Source: an uncultured Alistipes sp.
GTDB taxonomy: Bacteria; Bacteroidota; Bacteroidia; Bacteroidales; Rikenellaceae
Length of the DNA stretch: 64,000 nucleotides
Reading direction: 5' to 3'
Assembly (NCBI GenBank): GCA_944321945.1
Contig: CALUNE010000002.1
Coordinates: 124,001-188,000, forward strand
Shown: positions 34,966 through 44,945 of the stretch, one piece after another
Numbering within the stretch: position 1 is the stretch's first letter
Layout: every line of letters starts with the position of its first letter
Program-made: the position numbers and the translations under genes
Notes under the pieces: generated by a model
What the model saw: the letters and a program-made list of their open reading frames with translations, nothing else
Databases searched by the model: none
What the model was told of the DNA's origin: nothing

Positions 34966-35730
34966 CTATTTCGTGGCGACGAAGAACAGATCGTAGCAAT
35001 CCGCCGTAACGGGGCCGATCGAGTAGTCCTCCATGCGGATCGAGGTGGTCAAGTCGGTGTTTTCGCGGAGCAGGCGGCGACGGTTGAGGCGGTTGAGCAG
35101 GTCGTAGGGTAGTTGGAGCATCCAGCGCGGCAGCCGGTGCTGGAGGTCCAGCACGTCGAAACGCGTGATGCGTTCCACGCCGCGGCGGTTCTTCTCGTAG
35201 TAGGCCCTGACGCGGTCGTTGCCGATCACGCCGAGACATTCGATCTGTGAGAACCGGCCTGCGAGCAGTTGCCGCAACTCTTCGGCCGTATATTCGCGTA
35301 CGTGCCAGGGGTTGCGCGTGAGTGACATCGGGGCGTTGGGCGTGGTGACGATGAAGCGGCCTCCGGGTCGCAGCACGCGGTGAATCTCCTCGACAAAGCG
35401 GCGGTCGTCGCGGATGTGTTCGATGACCTGGAACGAGATCACGCAGTCGAACGCATTGTCGGGAAACTCCAGCGGCGGCACCGTGGTCTGCCGGAATTCG
35501 ACATCGCGGCGAGCCAGCAATTCGGGGGCCGGAGCGTGCTTGTCCACGGTGATGAAGCGGCGGGCATGGGGAGCCACGACCTCGATGCCGTATCCCGATC
35601 CGGTTCCGATTTCGAGCACGTCGCCCTGGATGCGCCGGGCAGCAGCGTGGTAGGCCAGCAGTGAACGCTGGAAGACGAAGTTGTCGGAGGCTTCGCGCGA
35701 GACCCGTTCGGCGGTTTGAATGGATGCCAT
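34966..35730 (-). CDS. Class I SAM-dependent methyltransferase
   Basis: 254 residues. SAM motif I is VLEIGTGSGYGIEVVAPHA (near residue 40); acidic loop FITVDKHAP; motif II FDCVISFQVIEHIRDD near 113; motif III LRPGGRFIVTTPNAP near 137. This is the Methyltransf_11/25 layout. Substrate is not readable: it could act on a lipid, a quinone-like compound or a glycan intermediate. The C-terminal half has a region rich in Arg (LLNRLNRRRLLREN). It starts 11 bases after the S1-domain gene stop, so the two are probably co-transcribed. Confidence 0.88.
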   Translation of the reverse strand: MASIQTAERVSREASDNFVFQRSLLAYHAAARRIQGDVLEIGTGSGYGIEVVAPHARRFITVDKHAPAPELLARRDVEFRQTTVPPLEFPDNAFDCVISFQVIEHIRDDRRFVEEIHRVLRPGGRFIVTTPNAPMSLTRNPWHVREYTAEELRQLLAGRFSQIECLGVIGNDRVRAYYEKNRRGVERITRFDVLDLQHRLPRWMLQLPYDLLNRLNRRRLLRENTDLTTSIRMEDYSIGPVTADCYDLFFVATK

Positions 35731-35741
35731 CTTCCGTCGTA

Positions 35742-36602
35742 TTATTGGTTTTTCCGGGCGTTTTCCGCCTCGGTGAGGTGCATGCCGTGTTCGTCGGTGG
35801 CGACGACGCCGCGCTTGAGCAGTACGCCGAGCGAGCGTTTGAAGACCTTCTTGCTCATCTGGGTCATCTGCTTGACGGTTTCGGGCGAACTGTCGTCATT
35901 CAGGGGCAGCGATCCGTCGTTTTCGTGGAGCATGCGCAGCAGCACCTCGGCCGAATCCTTCACCTGGGCGAATCCGGTCTGCTGGAGCGAGATATCGATG
36001 CGGTTGTCGTCGGTGATGCGGCTGACGTATCCCGTCAGGCGGTCGCCGACGGCTACCGGACGGAAGATCTGGTTGCGGTAGATCATGCCCCAGTGGCGGT
36101 TGTTGACGATGACGCGGAATCCGATCGGGCTTTCGGAGGCGACCAGCAGCGAGACCTCTTCGCGGGGTTTGACCGTGATCAGTTCGTTGTTGATCCACGC
36201 CTTGAACTTCTCGGTGGCCACGCAGCGGCCCGTCAGATCATCCTCGTAGAGGTAGACGATGTAGGAGTGTCCGACCAGGACGCCGCCCTGCTGGTTCCGG
36301 TTCGGGAGGAAGAGATCCTTGCCGTGGAGGCCCCAGTCGAGGAAGGCGCCGTGAGGCGTCTTGTCGACGACGCGCAGGTAGCCCGCTTCGCCGACCCGGA
36401 GCCGCGGAGTTTCGGTCGTGGCCACGAGCCGGTCCTCGGAGTCGTGATAGACGAAGACCTCCTTTTTGTCGCCGACCTTGTCCGTGAGCGAGGTGTAGCG
36501 GTTGGGCAGCAGCACCTCCTGCTGCTCTTCGTCTGCGAGATAGAGACCGTGTTCCGAGATTCGGCTTACGGTGAGTTGTTGGATGCGTCCGGCTTTGAGC
36601 AT
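35742..36602 (-). CDS. S1-domain RNA-binding protein (CvfB-like)
   Basis: 286 residues from ATG 36602 (the frame is open further, but a -7 element at 36627-36634 and the family N-terminus favour this start). It has three S1-like OB folds: GRIQQLTVSRISEHGLYLAD (about 5-24), then GYLRVVDKTPHGAFLDWGL and VGDRLTGYVSRITDDNRIDI. A C-terminal winged-helix part follows (SSPETVKQMTQMSKKVFKRS). CvfB-type proteins bind RNA and influence virulence or growth in other phyla. The role here is uncertain. It is divergent from the omega-amidase gene. Confidence 0.88.
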   Translation of the reverse strand: MLKAGRIQQLTVSRISEHGLYLADEEQQEVLLPNRYTSLTDKVGDKKEVFVYHDSEDRLVATTETPRLRVGEAGYLRVVDKTPHGAFLDWGLHGKDLFLPNRNQQGGVLVGHSYIVYLYEDDLTGRCVATEKFKAWINNELITVKPREEVSLLVASESPIGFRVIVNNRHWGMIYRNQIFRPVAVGDRLTGYVSRITDDNRIDISLQQTGFAQVKDSAEVLLRMLHENDGSLPLNDDSSPETVKQMTQMSKKVFKRSLGVLLKRGVVATDEHGMHLTEAENARKNQ

Positions 36603-36626
36603 AACGTCGTCGAGATTGTTCGGGTG

Positions 36627-36634
36627 CAAAAGTA
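36627..36634 (-). promoter_or_regulatory. Candidate -7 element for the S1-domain gene
   Basis: Minus-strand TACTTTTG, 25 bases before the chosen start. Confidence 0.5.
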
Positions 36635-36756
36635 CGTTTATTTTTGCGCGAATCCAAACTCCCGGAGCGGGAAGCATTGAAAAAACGGCTTGGCGGGTTG
36701 GCGGTTTGCGGAGAAAATGTTATCTTTATAGAGTGGAACCGACCTGCGGTTCCGAA

Positions 36757-37551
36757 ATGAAAACACCTGCTCCCATGAAAGAACACCCTGTTTTTGATTT
36801 GACCTTTTTGCAGCTCGACGCCGCGATGTCGGGCCGCCGGACCCTTGACGAGGTGGGCCGGCAGATACTCCGGGCACCGGGCGATCTGGTGCTTCTGCCC
36901 GAGATGTTCGCCACGGGCTTCCGCACGGATGCCGCCTCGGTGGCGCAACCGATGGAGGGAGAGATCGTCACGGCGCTGCGCACGTGGGCCGCGCAGAGCG
37001 GCAAGGCCGTGGCGGGCAGTGTGGCCGTGGCCGACGGCGGCCGCTACTGCAACCGTCTGCTCTTCGCCACTCCGTCGGGCGAACTCACCTGGTACGACAA
37101 GCGGCATCTGTTCCGTCCGGGCGGCGAGACCGATGCGTTCACGGCCGGCGAACGCCGCGTGGTGGTCGAGTACCGGGGGGTGCGCTTCCTGCTGCTGGTC
37201 TGCTACGACCTGCGCTATCCGGTCTGGAGCCGCTGCCGGCAGGACTACGACGTGATCCTGTGCAGTGCGGCGTGGCCCGAATCGCGGCGCGACGTGTGGC
37301 GGACGCTGCTCTGCGCCCGGGCGCTGGAGAACCAGGCGTGGGTGGTCGGGGCGAACTTCTGCGGCGAGGATGCGACGGGACGTTACGCCGGGTCGTCGAC
37401 CATCATCGACTGCTACGGACGCTTCCGGGCCGAGGCGCCCGAGCGTGCCGAAGCCTGCCGCACGGTCCACTTCCAGCTCGACGAACAAAACCGCTTCCGC
37501 GAACGCTTCCCGACGTGGCGCGATGCGGATGACTTCGTTTTGAAGCAATAA
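36757..37551 (+). CDS. Omega-amidase / nitrilase-family hydrolase (YafV-like)
   Basis: 264 residues; a second ATG six codons in (36775) is also possible. It has the nitrilase triad: Glu in [12 protein letters not shown] (near 48), Lys in [12 protein letters not shown] (near 121) and Cys in [12 protein letters not shown] (near 155). These motifs, with [15 protein letters not shown], are those of omega-amidase, which removes ammonia from alpha-keto acid amides such as alpha-ketoglutaramate formed by glutamine transaminases, a metabolite-repair step also linked to methionine salvage. Cytoplasmic, no signal peptide. A TATCTTTA element lies at 36721-36728. uvrA follows with its own promoter. Confidence 0.9.
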   Translation: MKTPAPMKEHPVFDLTFLQLDAAMSGRRTLDEVGRQILRAPGDLVLLPEMFATGFRTDAASVAQPMEGEIVTALRTWAAQSGKAVAGSVAVADGGRYCNRLLFATPSGELTWYDKRHLFRPGGETDAFTAGERRVVVEYRGVRFLLLVCYDLRYPVWSRCRQDYDVILCSAAWPESRRDVWRTLLCARALENQAWVVGANFCGEDATGRYAGSSTIIDCYGRFRAEAPERAEACRTVHFQLDEQNRFRERFPTWRDADDFVLKQ

Positions 37552-37567
37552 ATCGCGGAAAATGTCG

Positions 37568-37575
37568 TATCTTTG
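37568..37575 (+). promoter_or_regulatory. Candidate -7 element for uvrA
   Basis: TATCTTTG, 72 bases before the uvrA ATG. The leader between them is very GC-rich and includes the perfect inverted repeat CGCCCG CCG CGGGCG (37612-37626). Confidence 0.55.
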
Positions 37576-37647
37576 CACGATTCCCCGCCCGGCAAGGGCA
37601 GGGGAGGGTGCCGCCCGCCGCGGGCGCCCCGCAACACACGGACGAAT

Positions 37648-40464
37648 ATGGAGGATACGATCAAGATACTCGGCGCACGGGTCCACAACCTGAAAAACGT
37701 GGACCTGGAGATCCCGCGCCACAAACTGGTGGTCATCACGGGCCTTTCGGGCTCGGGCAAGTCGTCGCTGGCCTTCGACACGATCTATGCCGAGGGGCAG
37801 CGCCGCTACATGGAGACGCTGTCGACCTACGCGCGGCAGTTCGTGGGGACGATGGAGCGCCCCGACGTGGACAAGATCACGGGACTGAGCCCCGTGGTGG
37901 CCATCGAACAGAAGACCACGAACAAGAACCCGCGTTCGACGGTGGGCACCGTCACCGAGATCAACGACTTTCTGCGACTGCTCTACGCGCGGGCGTCGCG
38001 GGCCTATTCGCCCGTGACGGGCGAGGAGATGGTCCACTATACGGATGATCAGATTGCCGACCTGATTCTGCGGGGGTTTGCCGGACGCCGCATCGCGCTG
38101 ATGGCCCCCGTGGTCAAGGGCCGCAAGGGCCACTACCGCGAACTGTTCGAATCGCTGGCCAAGAAGGGCTACATCTACGCCCGCATCGACGGGGAGATCC
38201 GGGAGATCTCGGCCGGCATGCGGCTCGACCGCTACAAGATCCACACGATCGATCTGGTGGTCGACCGGCTGGTGGTGAGCGACGAGGCCCGCGACCGGCT
38301 GATGACCTCGCTCAAGGAGTCGATGCGCCAGGGCAAGGGAACAATGGCCGTCTACGACTACGGAACGGAGCAGCAGCGCTTCTATTCGCGCCATCTGATG
38401 TGTCCGACGACGGGCATCGCCTTCGAGGATCCGGCGCCGCACACCTTCTCGTTCAATTCGCCCAAGGGGGCCTGTCCCCACTGCAACGGTCTGGGTGAGG
38501 AGGCCGTTTTCGACGTGGCGAAGATCATCCCCGACCGGCGGCTGTCGCTGCGCGAGGGGGCGGTCGAACCGCTGGGCAAATACCGCAACAACATGCTCTT
38601 CGCGACGCTCGAGATGCTGGGACGCCGCTACGACTTCACGCTCGACGATCCGATCGAGAGCTTCTCCGAGGAGGCGCTCAACGCCGTGCTGTACGGCGAT
38701 TCGGAGCCGCTGACGGTCGATCTGACGGAGTTCAGCTCCTCGGGCGGACGGCAGTTCCTCTCGTGGGAGGGGGTGGCCGAGTACATCGGCCGCACGGAGG
38801 ACGACGACTCGAAACGGGGCCAGAAGTGGCGCGACCAGTTCCTGGTCTACCGCAAGTGCTCGGTTTGCGGCGGCACGCGCCTGAAGAAGGAGGCGCTGCA
38901 GTTCCGCGTCGCCGGCAAGAACATCGCCGAGGTCTCGGCCCTGTCGATTTCGGAGTTTGCGGAGTGGGTCCCGACGATCCGCGGGGCGATGAGCGACAAG
39001 GAGTGGCGCATCGCGCAGGAGATCGTCAAGGAGATCTCCGAGCGGCTGCGCTTCCTGATGGACGTGGGGCTGGGCTATCTGTCGCTGGCACGGTCGTCGC
39101 GGTCGCTGTCGGGCGGCGAGAGCCAGCGCATCCGGCTGGCCACGCAGATCGGCTCGAAGCTGGTCAACGTCCTCTACATCCTCGATGAGCCCTCGATCGG
39201 GCTCCATCAGCGCGACAACCAGCGGCTGATCCGCAGTCTGGAGGAGCTTCGCGATGCGGGCAACTCGGTGATTGTCGTCGAGCACGACGAGGACATGATG
39301 CGCGCGGCGGACTTCATCGTCGACGTGGGTCCGAAGGCGGGTCGTCGCGGCGGACTGATCGTGGCGGCGGGGACGTTCGACGATATCCTGCATGCCAATA
39401 CCATTACGGCCGACTACCTGACGGGCCGCCGGCGGATCGAGATCCCCGAGACGCTGCGTCCCGGCACGGGCGAGTCGATTACCCTGCACGGCGCCCGGGG
39501 CAACAACCTCAAGAACATCACGGTGAGCTTCCCGCTCGGCAAGTTCATCTGCGTGACGGGCGTGAGCGGTTCGGGCAAGTCGACCCTGATCAATGAGACA
39601 CTGCGGCCGATCCTTGCGCGGACGCTCTACCGTTCGCTGGACCAGCCGCTGGAGTACGACTCGATCGAGGGTATCGAACATATCGACAAGCTGGTGGTCG
39701 TCGACCAGTCGCCCATCGGACGCACGCCGCGTTCGAATCCTGCGACCTATTCGAATGTCTTTTCGGACATCCGCAAACTGTTCGAGATGACGCCCGATGC
39801 CCAGATTCGGGGTTTCAAGGCGGGGCGCTTCTCGTTCAACGTCAAGGGGGGCCGGTGCGAGGAGTGCCGCGGCGCCGGGGTGCAGACCATCGAGATGAAC
39901 TTCCTGCCGGACGTCTACGTGCGCTGCAAGGCGTGCGGCGGCCACCGCTACAACCGCGAAACGCTCGAGGTGCGCTACAAGGGCAAAAATATCGACGACG
40001 TGCTGAACATGACGGTGAACATGGCCGTGGAGTTCTTCGAGAACATTCCGTCGATCCACCAGAAGCTCAAGGCGATCCAGGACGTGGGGCTGGGCTATCT
40101 GACGCTGGGTCAGCCCTGCACGACGCTCTCGGGCGGCGAGAGCCAGCGCATCAAACTCTCCGCCGAGCTTTCGAAGCGTGATACGGGACGCACGCTCTAT
40201 ATTCTGGACGAACCGACGACGGGCCTCCATTTCGAGGATATCCGCCTGCTGTTGGAGGTGCTGAACAAGCTGGTCGACCGGGGCAATACGGTGATCGTCA
40301 TCGAACACAACCTCGACGTGGTGAAGGTGGCCGACCATCTGATCGACATCGGCCCCGAAGGGGGAGCGGCCGGCGGCGAGATCATCGCCCAGGGGACGCC
40401 CCACGAGGTGGCCCGGTGCGAACGCAGCTATACGGGCCAGTTCCTGAAGCGAATGGGCCTTTGA
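37648..40464 (+). CDS. uvrA: UvrABC excinuclease subunit A
   Basis: 938 residues, the usual size. UvrA recognises bulky DNA lesions as a dimer and loads UvrB in nucleotide excision repair. Motifs in order: Walker [21 protein letters not shown] (about 30-49), first zinc module [12 protein letters not shown], signature [14 protein letters not shown], second Walker [17 protein letters not shown], second zinc module [16 protein letters not shown] with [12 protein letters not shown], and second signature [12 protein letters not shown]. The frame is open 75 bases upstream, but ATG 37648 gives the conserved [19 protein letters not shown]. Transcribed alone from its own promoter and closed by a terminator. 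uvrB and uvrC are not in the window. Confidence 0.98.
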   Translation: MEDTIKILGARVHNLKNVDLEIPRHKLVVITGLSGSGKSSLAFDTIYAEGQRRYMETLSTYARQFVGTMERPDVDKITGLSPVVAIEQKTTNKNPRSTVGTVTEINDFLRLLYARASRAYSPVTGEEMVHYTDDQIADLILRGFAGRRIALMAPVVKGRKGHYRELFESLAKKGYIYARIDGEIREISAGMRLDRYKIHTIDLVVDRLVVSDEARDRLMTSLKESMRQGKGTMAVYDYGTEQQRFYSRHLMCPTTGIAFEDPAPHTFSFNSPKGACPHCNGLGEEAVFDVAKIIPDRRLSLREGAVEPLGKYRNNMLFATLEMLGRRYDFTLDDPIESFSEEALNAVLYGDSEPLTVDLTEFSSSGGRQFLSWEGVAEYIGRTEDDDSKRGQKWRDQFLVYRKCSVCGGTRLKKEALQFRVAGKNIAEVSALSISEFAEWVPTIRGAMSDKEWRIAQEIVKEISERLRFLMDVGLGYLSLARSSRSLSGGESQRIRLATQIGSKLVNVLYILDEPSIGLHQRDNQRLIRSLEELRDAGNSVIVVEHDEDMMRAADFIVDVGPKAGRRGGLIVAAGTFDDILHANTITADYLTGRRRIEIPETLRPGTGESITLHGARGNNLKNITVSFPLGKFICVTGVSGSGKSTLINETLRPILARTLYRSLDQPLEYDSIEGIEHIDKLVVVDQSPIGRTPRSNPATYSNVFSDIRKLFEMTPDAQIRGFKAGRFSFNVKGGRCEECRGAGVQTIEMNFLPDVYVRCKACGGHRYNRETLEVRYKGKNIDDVLNMTVNMAVEFFENIPSIHQKLKAIQDVGLGYLTLGQPCTTLSGGESQRIKLSAELSKRDTGRTLYILDEPTTGLHFEDIRLLLEVLNKLVDRGNTVIVIEHNLDVVKVADHLIDIGPEGGAAGGEIIAQGTPHEVARCERSYTGQFLKRMGL

Positions 40465-40472
40465 CATGTGAC

Positions 40473-40507
40473 GCCCGGACGGTGTGATCGCCGTCCGGGA
40501 TTTTTTT
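40473..40507 (+). terminator. Terminator of uvrA
   Basis: CCCGGACGG / CCGTCCGGG with an eight-base loop, followed by ATTTTTTT, eight bases after the uvrA stop. Confidence 0.88.
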
Positions 40508-40742
40508 GCGGTGCGGGTAACCTCCCGCGCGACCGGCTGCGCGATCCTCGGTCCGCCGCCGCGCATCCGCCACGCCGAGAAAATCCCTCCGGGAACCCGC
40601 TGTGAGGCTGTTCGTGAGGGCGGCGCGAGTGGGTGGCGGAGGCTGGTCGGGGAGTGGAACAGCCGACTCCGGTGCCGCGGAACACCGTGCGGGCCGCGGC
40701 ATCGATTTTGCGGGGATGGCCGATACCAAACCTTATCGTGCC

Positions 40743-41285
40743 ATGAAAAAAACAGCCATTATTGTCCTGGGCCTGCTGCTGTGTGCGGGGGCCGTCACCG
40801 TGATCGGACAGAAGAAGGTCCTCTCTCCGAAACAGGAGCAGCGCGAAGTGCGCGAACAGCGTCGGGCCGAACGCCTGGCCAACTATCAGAAGACGATGGA
40901 TTCGATCGTCCTTTCGCGGAACTTCCAGTTCAATCCGCAGACCATGCAGCGCCAGCCGGCGGGGCCGCTGCGCCAGATCATGAACCCGACGTTCAACGTG
41001 GGCGTATGGGACGGAACGGTCGACATCTGCCTTCCGTACGTGAAGGGCTACGTGCCTCCCTACTACACGACGGTGCTGAACTACACGGTTCCGAACGTGC
41101 AGGGCTACACGACCGAACAGACCCACGAAGGATGGATGGTGACCTTCTCGACGTCGTTGTTCTCGGCCTCGACCTATACGTTTACGTTTGAGATCTACTC
41201 GCAGACGGGCGGTGCGAACCTGACGATCACCAATCCGTGGTACAGCCCCGTGCAGTACTCGGGAACGATCTCGCAACTCTACTGA
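40743..41285 (+). CDS. DUF4251-like exported protein
   Basis: 180 residues from ATG 40743, signal peptide AIIVLGLLLCAGAVTVIG. The mature N-terminus is a charged helix (SPKQEQREVREQRRAERLAN). It then carries the pattern MDSIVLSRNFQFNPQTMQ and VGVWDGTVDICLPYVKGYV that I associate with DUF4251, plus a beta-rich C-terminal part (FSASTYTFTFEIYSQTGGAN). The family is found in Bacteroidetes envelopes and its function is unknown. Alone between two terminators, 278 bases after uvrA; no clear -7 element is seen. Confidence 0.8.
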   Translation: MKKTAIIVLGLLLCAGAVTVIGQKKVLSPKQEQREVREQRRAERLANYQKTMDSIVLSRNFQFNPQTMQRQPAGPLRQIMNPTFNVGVWDGTVDICLPYVKGYVPPYYTTVLNYTVPNVQGYTTEQTHEGWMVTFSTSLFSASTYTFTFEIYSQTGGANLTITNPWYSPVQYSGTISQLY

Positions 41286-41303
41286 TCGACCGTTCCGTGA
41301 TCG

Positions 41304-41339
41304 TAAAAAGGCCCTGTCCGCAGTCGGACAGGGCCTTTT
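41304..41339. terminator. Bidirectional terminator between DUF4251 and ispF genes
   Basis: AAAAAGGCCCTGTCCG CAGT CGGACAGGGCCTTTT, a 15-base perfect stem with T runs on both strands between convergent genes. Confidence 0.9.
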
Positions 41340-41362
41340 CGCGTTTTGGTCCCGGGAGCGTT

Positions 41363-41845
41363 TCAGACACGGTAGATCAGCGCCACGGCCGAGACCGAAA
41401 CTCCCTCTTCGCGTCCTTCGAAACCGAGCTTTTCGGTGGTCGTGGCCTTGACCGAGACGCGGTCCGTGTCGATGCCCATGTCGGCGGCCAGCGTCTCGCG
41501 CATGCGGTCGATGTAGGGGCGCAGTTTGGGGCGCTGCATGCGGATCGTGCAGTCGACGTTGCCGACGGCGTAGCCCTTCGCGCGGACGAGCGCCGTGACC
41601 CGCCGCAGCAGAATGCGCGAATCCATCCCCTTGAATTCGTCCGACGTATCGGGAAAGTGGAGTCCGATGTCACCGAGGGCCGCGGCCCCCAGCAGCGCAT
41701 CGCACAGGGCGTGGATCGCCACGTCGCCGTCCGAATGGGCGACGAAACCCTTCGAGTGGGGGATCTCCACACCCCCCAGCACCAGCCGCAGTCCGTCGGC
41801 CAGCCGGTGGACATCATATCCGTGTCCGATTCTGAAATCCGTCAT
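41363..41845 (-). CDS. ispF: 2-C-methyl-D-erythritol 2,4-cyclodiphosphate synthase
   Basis: 160 residues from ATG 41845. It is the fifth step of the MEP isoprenoid pathway, converting CDP-methylerythritol 2-phosphate to the cyclic diphosphate. The metal and substrate residues are in [14 protein letters not shown] (residues 5-18, Asp and His), [18 protein letters not shown] (38-55), DIGLHFPDT and the C-terminal [20 protein letters not shown]. It is of normal length for the homotrimeric enzyme. Divergent from pepD; no ispD neighbour is seen. No clean TAnnTTTG element on its side, only a TATTTTG-like sequence. Confidence 0.96.
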   Translation of the reverse strand: MTDFRIGHGYDVHRLADGLRLVLGGVEIPHSKGFVAHSDGDVAIHALCDALLGAAALGDIGLHFPDTSDEFKGMDSRILLRRVTALVRAKGYAVGNVDCTIRMQRPKLRPYIDRMRETLAADMGIDTDRVSVKATTTEKLGFEGREEGVSVSAVALIYRV

Positions 41846-41883
41846 AACGTTCGATTTTGATTGCCAAAATAGGGAAAAAAGTG

Positions 41884-41891
41884 TAACTTTG
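41884..41891 (+). promoter_or_regulatory. Candidate -7 element for pepD
   Basis: TAACTTTG, 18 bases before the ATG at 41910 and nine before the alternative ATG at 41901. The second start is preferred because it leaves a short leader. Confidence 0.55.
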
Positions 41892-41909
41892 CAAAAATAC
41901 ATGAAGCCT

Positions 41910-43361
41910 ATGTCAGCAATATCTACCCTGGAACCGCGCCTGGTATGGGAGCAGTTCGACGCCATTACACAGGTCCCGCGCCCCTCGAAGAAGGAGGGCA
42001 AGATCATCGACTTTCTGGTCGATTTCGCCGAGAAACACCATATTGAATATCAGAAGGATGCCATTGGCAACGTGGTGATGCGCAAACCCGCCACGGCGGG
42101 CTTCGAGGATCGTCCGGCAGTGATCCTGCAGTCGCACATGGACATGGTCTGCGAGAAGAATTCGGACGTGGAGTTCGACTTCGAGAACGACCCGATCCGC
42201 ACGCGCATCGACGGCGAATGGGTCCGGGCCGAAGGAACGACGCTCGGTGCCGACTGCGGCATCGGCATGGCGGCGGCGCTGGCCGCGTTGATCGATCCCG
42301 ACGTGCAGCACGGACCCCTCGAGGCGCTCTTCACCGTCGATGAGGAGACGGGTCTCACCGGGGCCTTCGAACTGGGCGAGGGGATGCTCTCGGGCAAATA
42401 CCTCATCAACCTCGATTCGGAAGACGAAGGCGAACTCTTCATCGGCTGCGCCGGCGGCATCGACACCATCGCCACGTTCCACTGCACGATGGAGCCCGCT
42501 CCGAAGAACTACACCTTCTTCCGCGTCGACGTGTCGGATCTGCTCGGCGGCCACTCGGGCGATGACATCGACAAGGGGCGCGTCAATTCGAACAAGACCG
42601 TAGCCCGCCTGCTGTGGGAGGGGATGCAGTCGTGCGAATTGAAACTGAGCTACTTCAACGGCGGCAACCTGCGTAATGCCATTCCGCGCGAGGCTTATGC
42701 GATCTTCGGCGTTCCGACGCGCCTGAAGGAGGATTTCGTGAAACGCTACCGGCTGTTTGCGGCCGATCTGGAGGCCGAGTTCCGCTTCCGGGAGCCGAAC
42801 TTCAAGATCACGCTCAACGAGATGCCCGAGGTCGAGGAGGTGCTCGATGCACGGACGCAGTTCGGACTGGTCTATTCGCTGGTGGGCGTACCCAACGGCG
42901 TGGTGGCCATGTCGTTTGCGGTTCCGGGGCTGGTCGAGACCTCGACGAACCTGGCATCGGTCAAGTTCCAGGGGCGCGACCGCATCGTGGTGACCTCGTC
43001 GCAGCGTTCGTCGGTCGAGAGCGCCAAGACCTACGTGATGCAGATGGTCGAATCGGTCTTCGCGCTGGCCGGCGCCGACGTGGCCCATTCGGACGGCTAC
43101 CCGGGCTGGGCGCCCAACCCCTCGTCGCACCTGCTGAAGGTGACCGAAGAGGCCTACCGGCGTCTCTTTGCGACGGAACCCAAGGTGCGGGCAATCCATG
43201 CGGGTCTGGAGTGCGGGCTCTTCCTGGAGAAGTATCCCGACCTGGAGATGGTTTCGTTCGGGCCGACGCTTCGCGGCGTACACTCGCCCGACGAACGGCT
43301 CGAAATCGCTACGGTGCCGAAATTCTGGTCGCTGCTGTGCGAAACGCTGCGCACGCTCTGA
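41910..43361 (+). CDS. pepD: Cytosol non-specific dipeptidase (M20, PepD)
   Basis: 483 residues from ATG 41910, the length of E. coli PepD. Zinc dipeptidase of the aminoacyl-histidine group that cleaves many dipeptides in the cytoplasm. Metal ligands: His in [10 protein letters not shown] (near 79), Asp in [13 protein letters not shown] (near 116), catalytic Glu pair in [12 protein letters not shown] (near 147), Asp in INLDSEDEG. The dimer domain and the final His region ([16 protein letters not shown]) are intact. It may complete the degradation of imported peptides, although the SusC/D locus is about 20 kb away. A hairpin follows the stop. Confidence 0.93.
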   Translation: MSAISTLEPRLVWEQFDAITQVPRPSKKEGKIIDFLVDFAEKHHIEYQKDAIGNVVMRKPATAGFEDRPAVILQSHMDMVCEKNSDVEFDFENDPIRTRIDGEWVRAEGTTLGADCGIGMAAALAALIDPDVQHGPLEALFTVDEETGLTGAFELGEGMLSGKYLINLDSEDEGELFIGCAGGIDTIATFHCTMEPAPKNYTFFRVDVSDLLGGHSGDDIDKGRVNSNKTVARLLWEGMQSCELKLSYFNGGNLRNAIPREAYAIFGVPTRLKEDFVKRYRLFAADLEAEFRFREPNFKITLNEMPEVEEVLDARTQFGLVYSLVGVPNGVVAMSFAVPGLVETSTNLASVKFQGRDRIVVTSSQRSSVESAKTYVMQMVESVFALAGADVAHSDGYPGWAPNPSSHLLKVTEEAYRRLFATEPKVRAIHAGLECGLFLEKYPDLEMVSFGPTLRGVHSPDERLEIATVPKFWSLLCETLRTL

Positions 43362-43380
43362 TCCCGGCCGCATGAACCTT

Positions 43381-43416
43381 CATCGGGGCCCTGACCTTCG
43401 GACCAGGGCCCCGATG
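43381..43416 (+). terminator. Hairpin after pepD
   Basis: CATCGGGGCCCTG / CAGGGCCCCGATG, a perfect 13-base stem with a ten-base loop, followed by TGTTTCC. The T run is weak, so termination is likely but not certain. Confidence 0.6.
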
Positions 43417-43455
43417 TGTTTCCACGAGGGCCCGGATGGGGCTCTTCATGGAAAT

Positions 43456-43471
43456 GTAACATCCGTGTTAC
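43456..43471. promoter_or_regulatory. Perfect palindrome upstream of the porin gene
   Basis: GTAACA TCCG TGTTAC, six-base arms, 56-71 bases before the porin start. It could be an operator for a dimeric regulator, or a small RNA hairpin. Confidence 0.35.
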
Positions 43472-43526
43472 GACGTTGCAACATCTGTTTCAGACCTTTG
43501 CCGACGCAACGTAGAACTATCCGGTT

Positions 43527-44792
43527 ATGAAGAGACCCATTCTGCTCCTTGTTCTGCTGGTTTCAGCCGCAACTTCCATATTGGCCGCAACGCCGGACCC
43601 GCTTCGGACCGGGTCTCTGCCGCAAACGCCGTCTGCACCCGTCGCCGGAACCGAAGCGACGGACGTGCCCGTTGTGACCTCTGCAACGACTGTTGCGGAA
43701 GGAGCCGTTGAGGTAGCCGGAGCGGATCTGCCCGATCGATCCGTCGAGACGGTCGAGCCCGTTGAGGCGGTCCGGACACCCGGAATGGCCGATCCGTCCG
43801 CAGCCGCCGGAATCCATCCGGCCGGACAGCCTGTCGGGAAAGAGCCGGTCTTTACGGTACAGCTTCACGGAACGGTCCGGGCCAAGTTCGAGTATCAGCC
43901 CGATCTGGGCAAGAGTCGCTTCGAGGTGCGCAATGCCCGCTTCAGCCTCTCGGGCAAAGTCACGCCGCTGGTCGACTACAAGGCGGAGATCGACCTCTCG
44001 GACGAGGGATCGATCAAGATGCTCGACGCCTACGCCCGGCTGAACATGCTTCACCGCAAACTGCGTCTGACGATCGGTCAGATGCGTGTGCCGTTCACCA
44101 TCGACGCCCACCGCTCGCCCCACGAGCAGTATTTCGCCAACCGTTCGTTCATCGCCAAACAGGCGGGCAACGTCCGCGACGTGGGTGCCACGCTGGGATG
44201 GAGTTTCGGACAGACGGTCCCCGTCACGCTCGAGGGCGGTCTGTTCAACGGCTCGGGCCTCACGGACCAGAAGGACTACTGGACGCGTTCGTTCAACTAC
44301 TCGGCCAAGGCCCGGTTCCTGTTTGCCGAACGGGTGAATCTCACGTTGAGCATCCAGAAGACCCACCCGGATATCGTCGACATCCACATGTACGACGTGG
44401 GGGCCTACTACGAAAACCCGCTCTGGCACATTGAGGCGGAGTATCTGCGCAAGAACTACGCCCGGGATGCCTTCCCGGGGGTGAACGTGGTGGATGCCTT
44501 CGTGTGCCGCAACGTGCCGTTGAAGAGCCGGGCGCTGAAGCAGCTTTCGATTCTGGCGCGTTACGACTACATGTCGGACCACAGTCGTGGGGTGGCCGAT
44601 CCTGATACGGGGGCGCTGGTGGCCGACGATCCGGAGCGCCACCGGGTGACCGGCGGAGTGACCTTCAGTCTGGGGCTTCCCTTCCGGGCCGACATCCGGA
44701 TCAATTACGAGGCCTATTTCTACCGTGCGACGGCTACGCCGGCTCTCTCCGAACAGGACAAGTTTGTTGCGGAGTTCATGGTGCGCTTCTGA
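43527..44792 (+). CDS. Phosphate-selective-type (OprO/OprP-like) porin
   Basis: 421 residues. Signal peptide (ILLLVLLVSAATSILAATP), then a low-complexity linker of about 85 residues rich in Val, Thr, Pro, Glu and Ala (to about 110). A 16-strand-style barrel follows, opening VQLHGTVRAKFEYQPDLGKS (about 111-130), with RFEVRNARFSLSGKV and VDYKAEIDLSDEG, the usual phrases of the OprO/OprP family, and ending in an aromatic residue (KFVAEFMVRF). This is an outer-membrane channel; the selectivity of the family ranges from phosphate to general anions, and it is not fixed here. Not clearly in an operon. The palindrome at 43456-43471 could regulate it. Confidence 0.85.
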   Translation: MKRPILLLVLLVSAATSILAATPDPLRTGSLPQTPSAPVAGTEATDVPVVTSATTVAEGAVEVAGADLPDRSVETVEPVEAVRTPGMADPSAAAGIHPAGQPVGKEPVFTVQLHGTVRAKFEYQPDLGKSRFEVRNARFSLSGKVTPLVDYKAEIDLSDEGSIKMLDAYARLNMLHRKLRLTIGQMRVPFTIDAHRSPHEQYFANRSFIAKQAGNVRDVGATLGWSFGQTVPVTLEGGLFNGSGLTDQKDYWTRSFNYSAKARFLFAERVNLTLSIQKTHPDIVDIHMYDVGAYYENPLWHIEAEYLRKNYARDAFPGVNVVDAFVCRNVPLKSRALKQLSILARYDYMSDHSRGVADPDTGALVADDPERHRVTGGVTFSLGLPFRADIRINYEAYFYRATATPALSEQDKFVAEFMVRF

Positions 44793-44843
44793 TTCCGAAT
44801 GCAAAAAAACGGCTGAAGAACTTTCAGAATGGACATATTTCGC

Positions 44844-44851
44844 TATCTTTG
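44844..44851 (+). promoter_or_regulatory. Candidate -7 element for the TonB-receptor-like gene
   Basis: TATCTTTG, 94 bases before the ATG at 44946. Confidence 0.55.
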
Positions 44852-44945
44852 GATAGGATAACGGCTACGCCGGAATCTCGGAGCATACCCGAACTTCCGG
44901 AGGCGCCGTTTAGTGTCTTTTGTGTATGAAAAAGTCATCCGAAAT

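Noticed and set aside
36238..40566. A 1442-codon open frame on the minus strand opposite uvrA and the S1-domain gene
   Set aside because: It is opposite the clear uvrA sequence. Its product is a low-complexity string rich in Arg, His, Leu and Asp with no domain. Long antisense frames are expected where codons are GC-rich at position three.
44913..44945. GTG start for the barrel gene
   Set aside because: The in-frame ATG at 44946 gives a standard signal peptide, and GTG is not needed.
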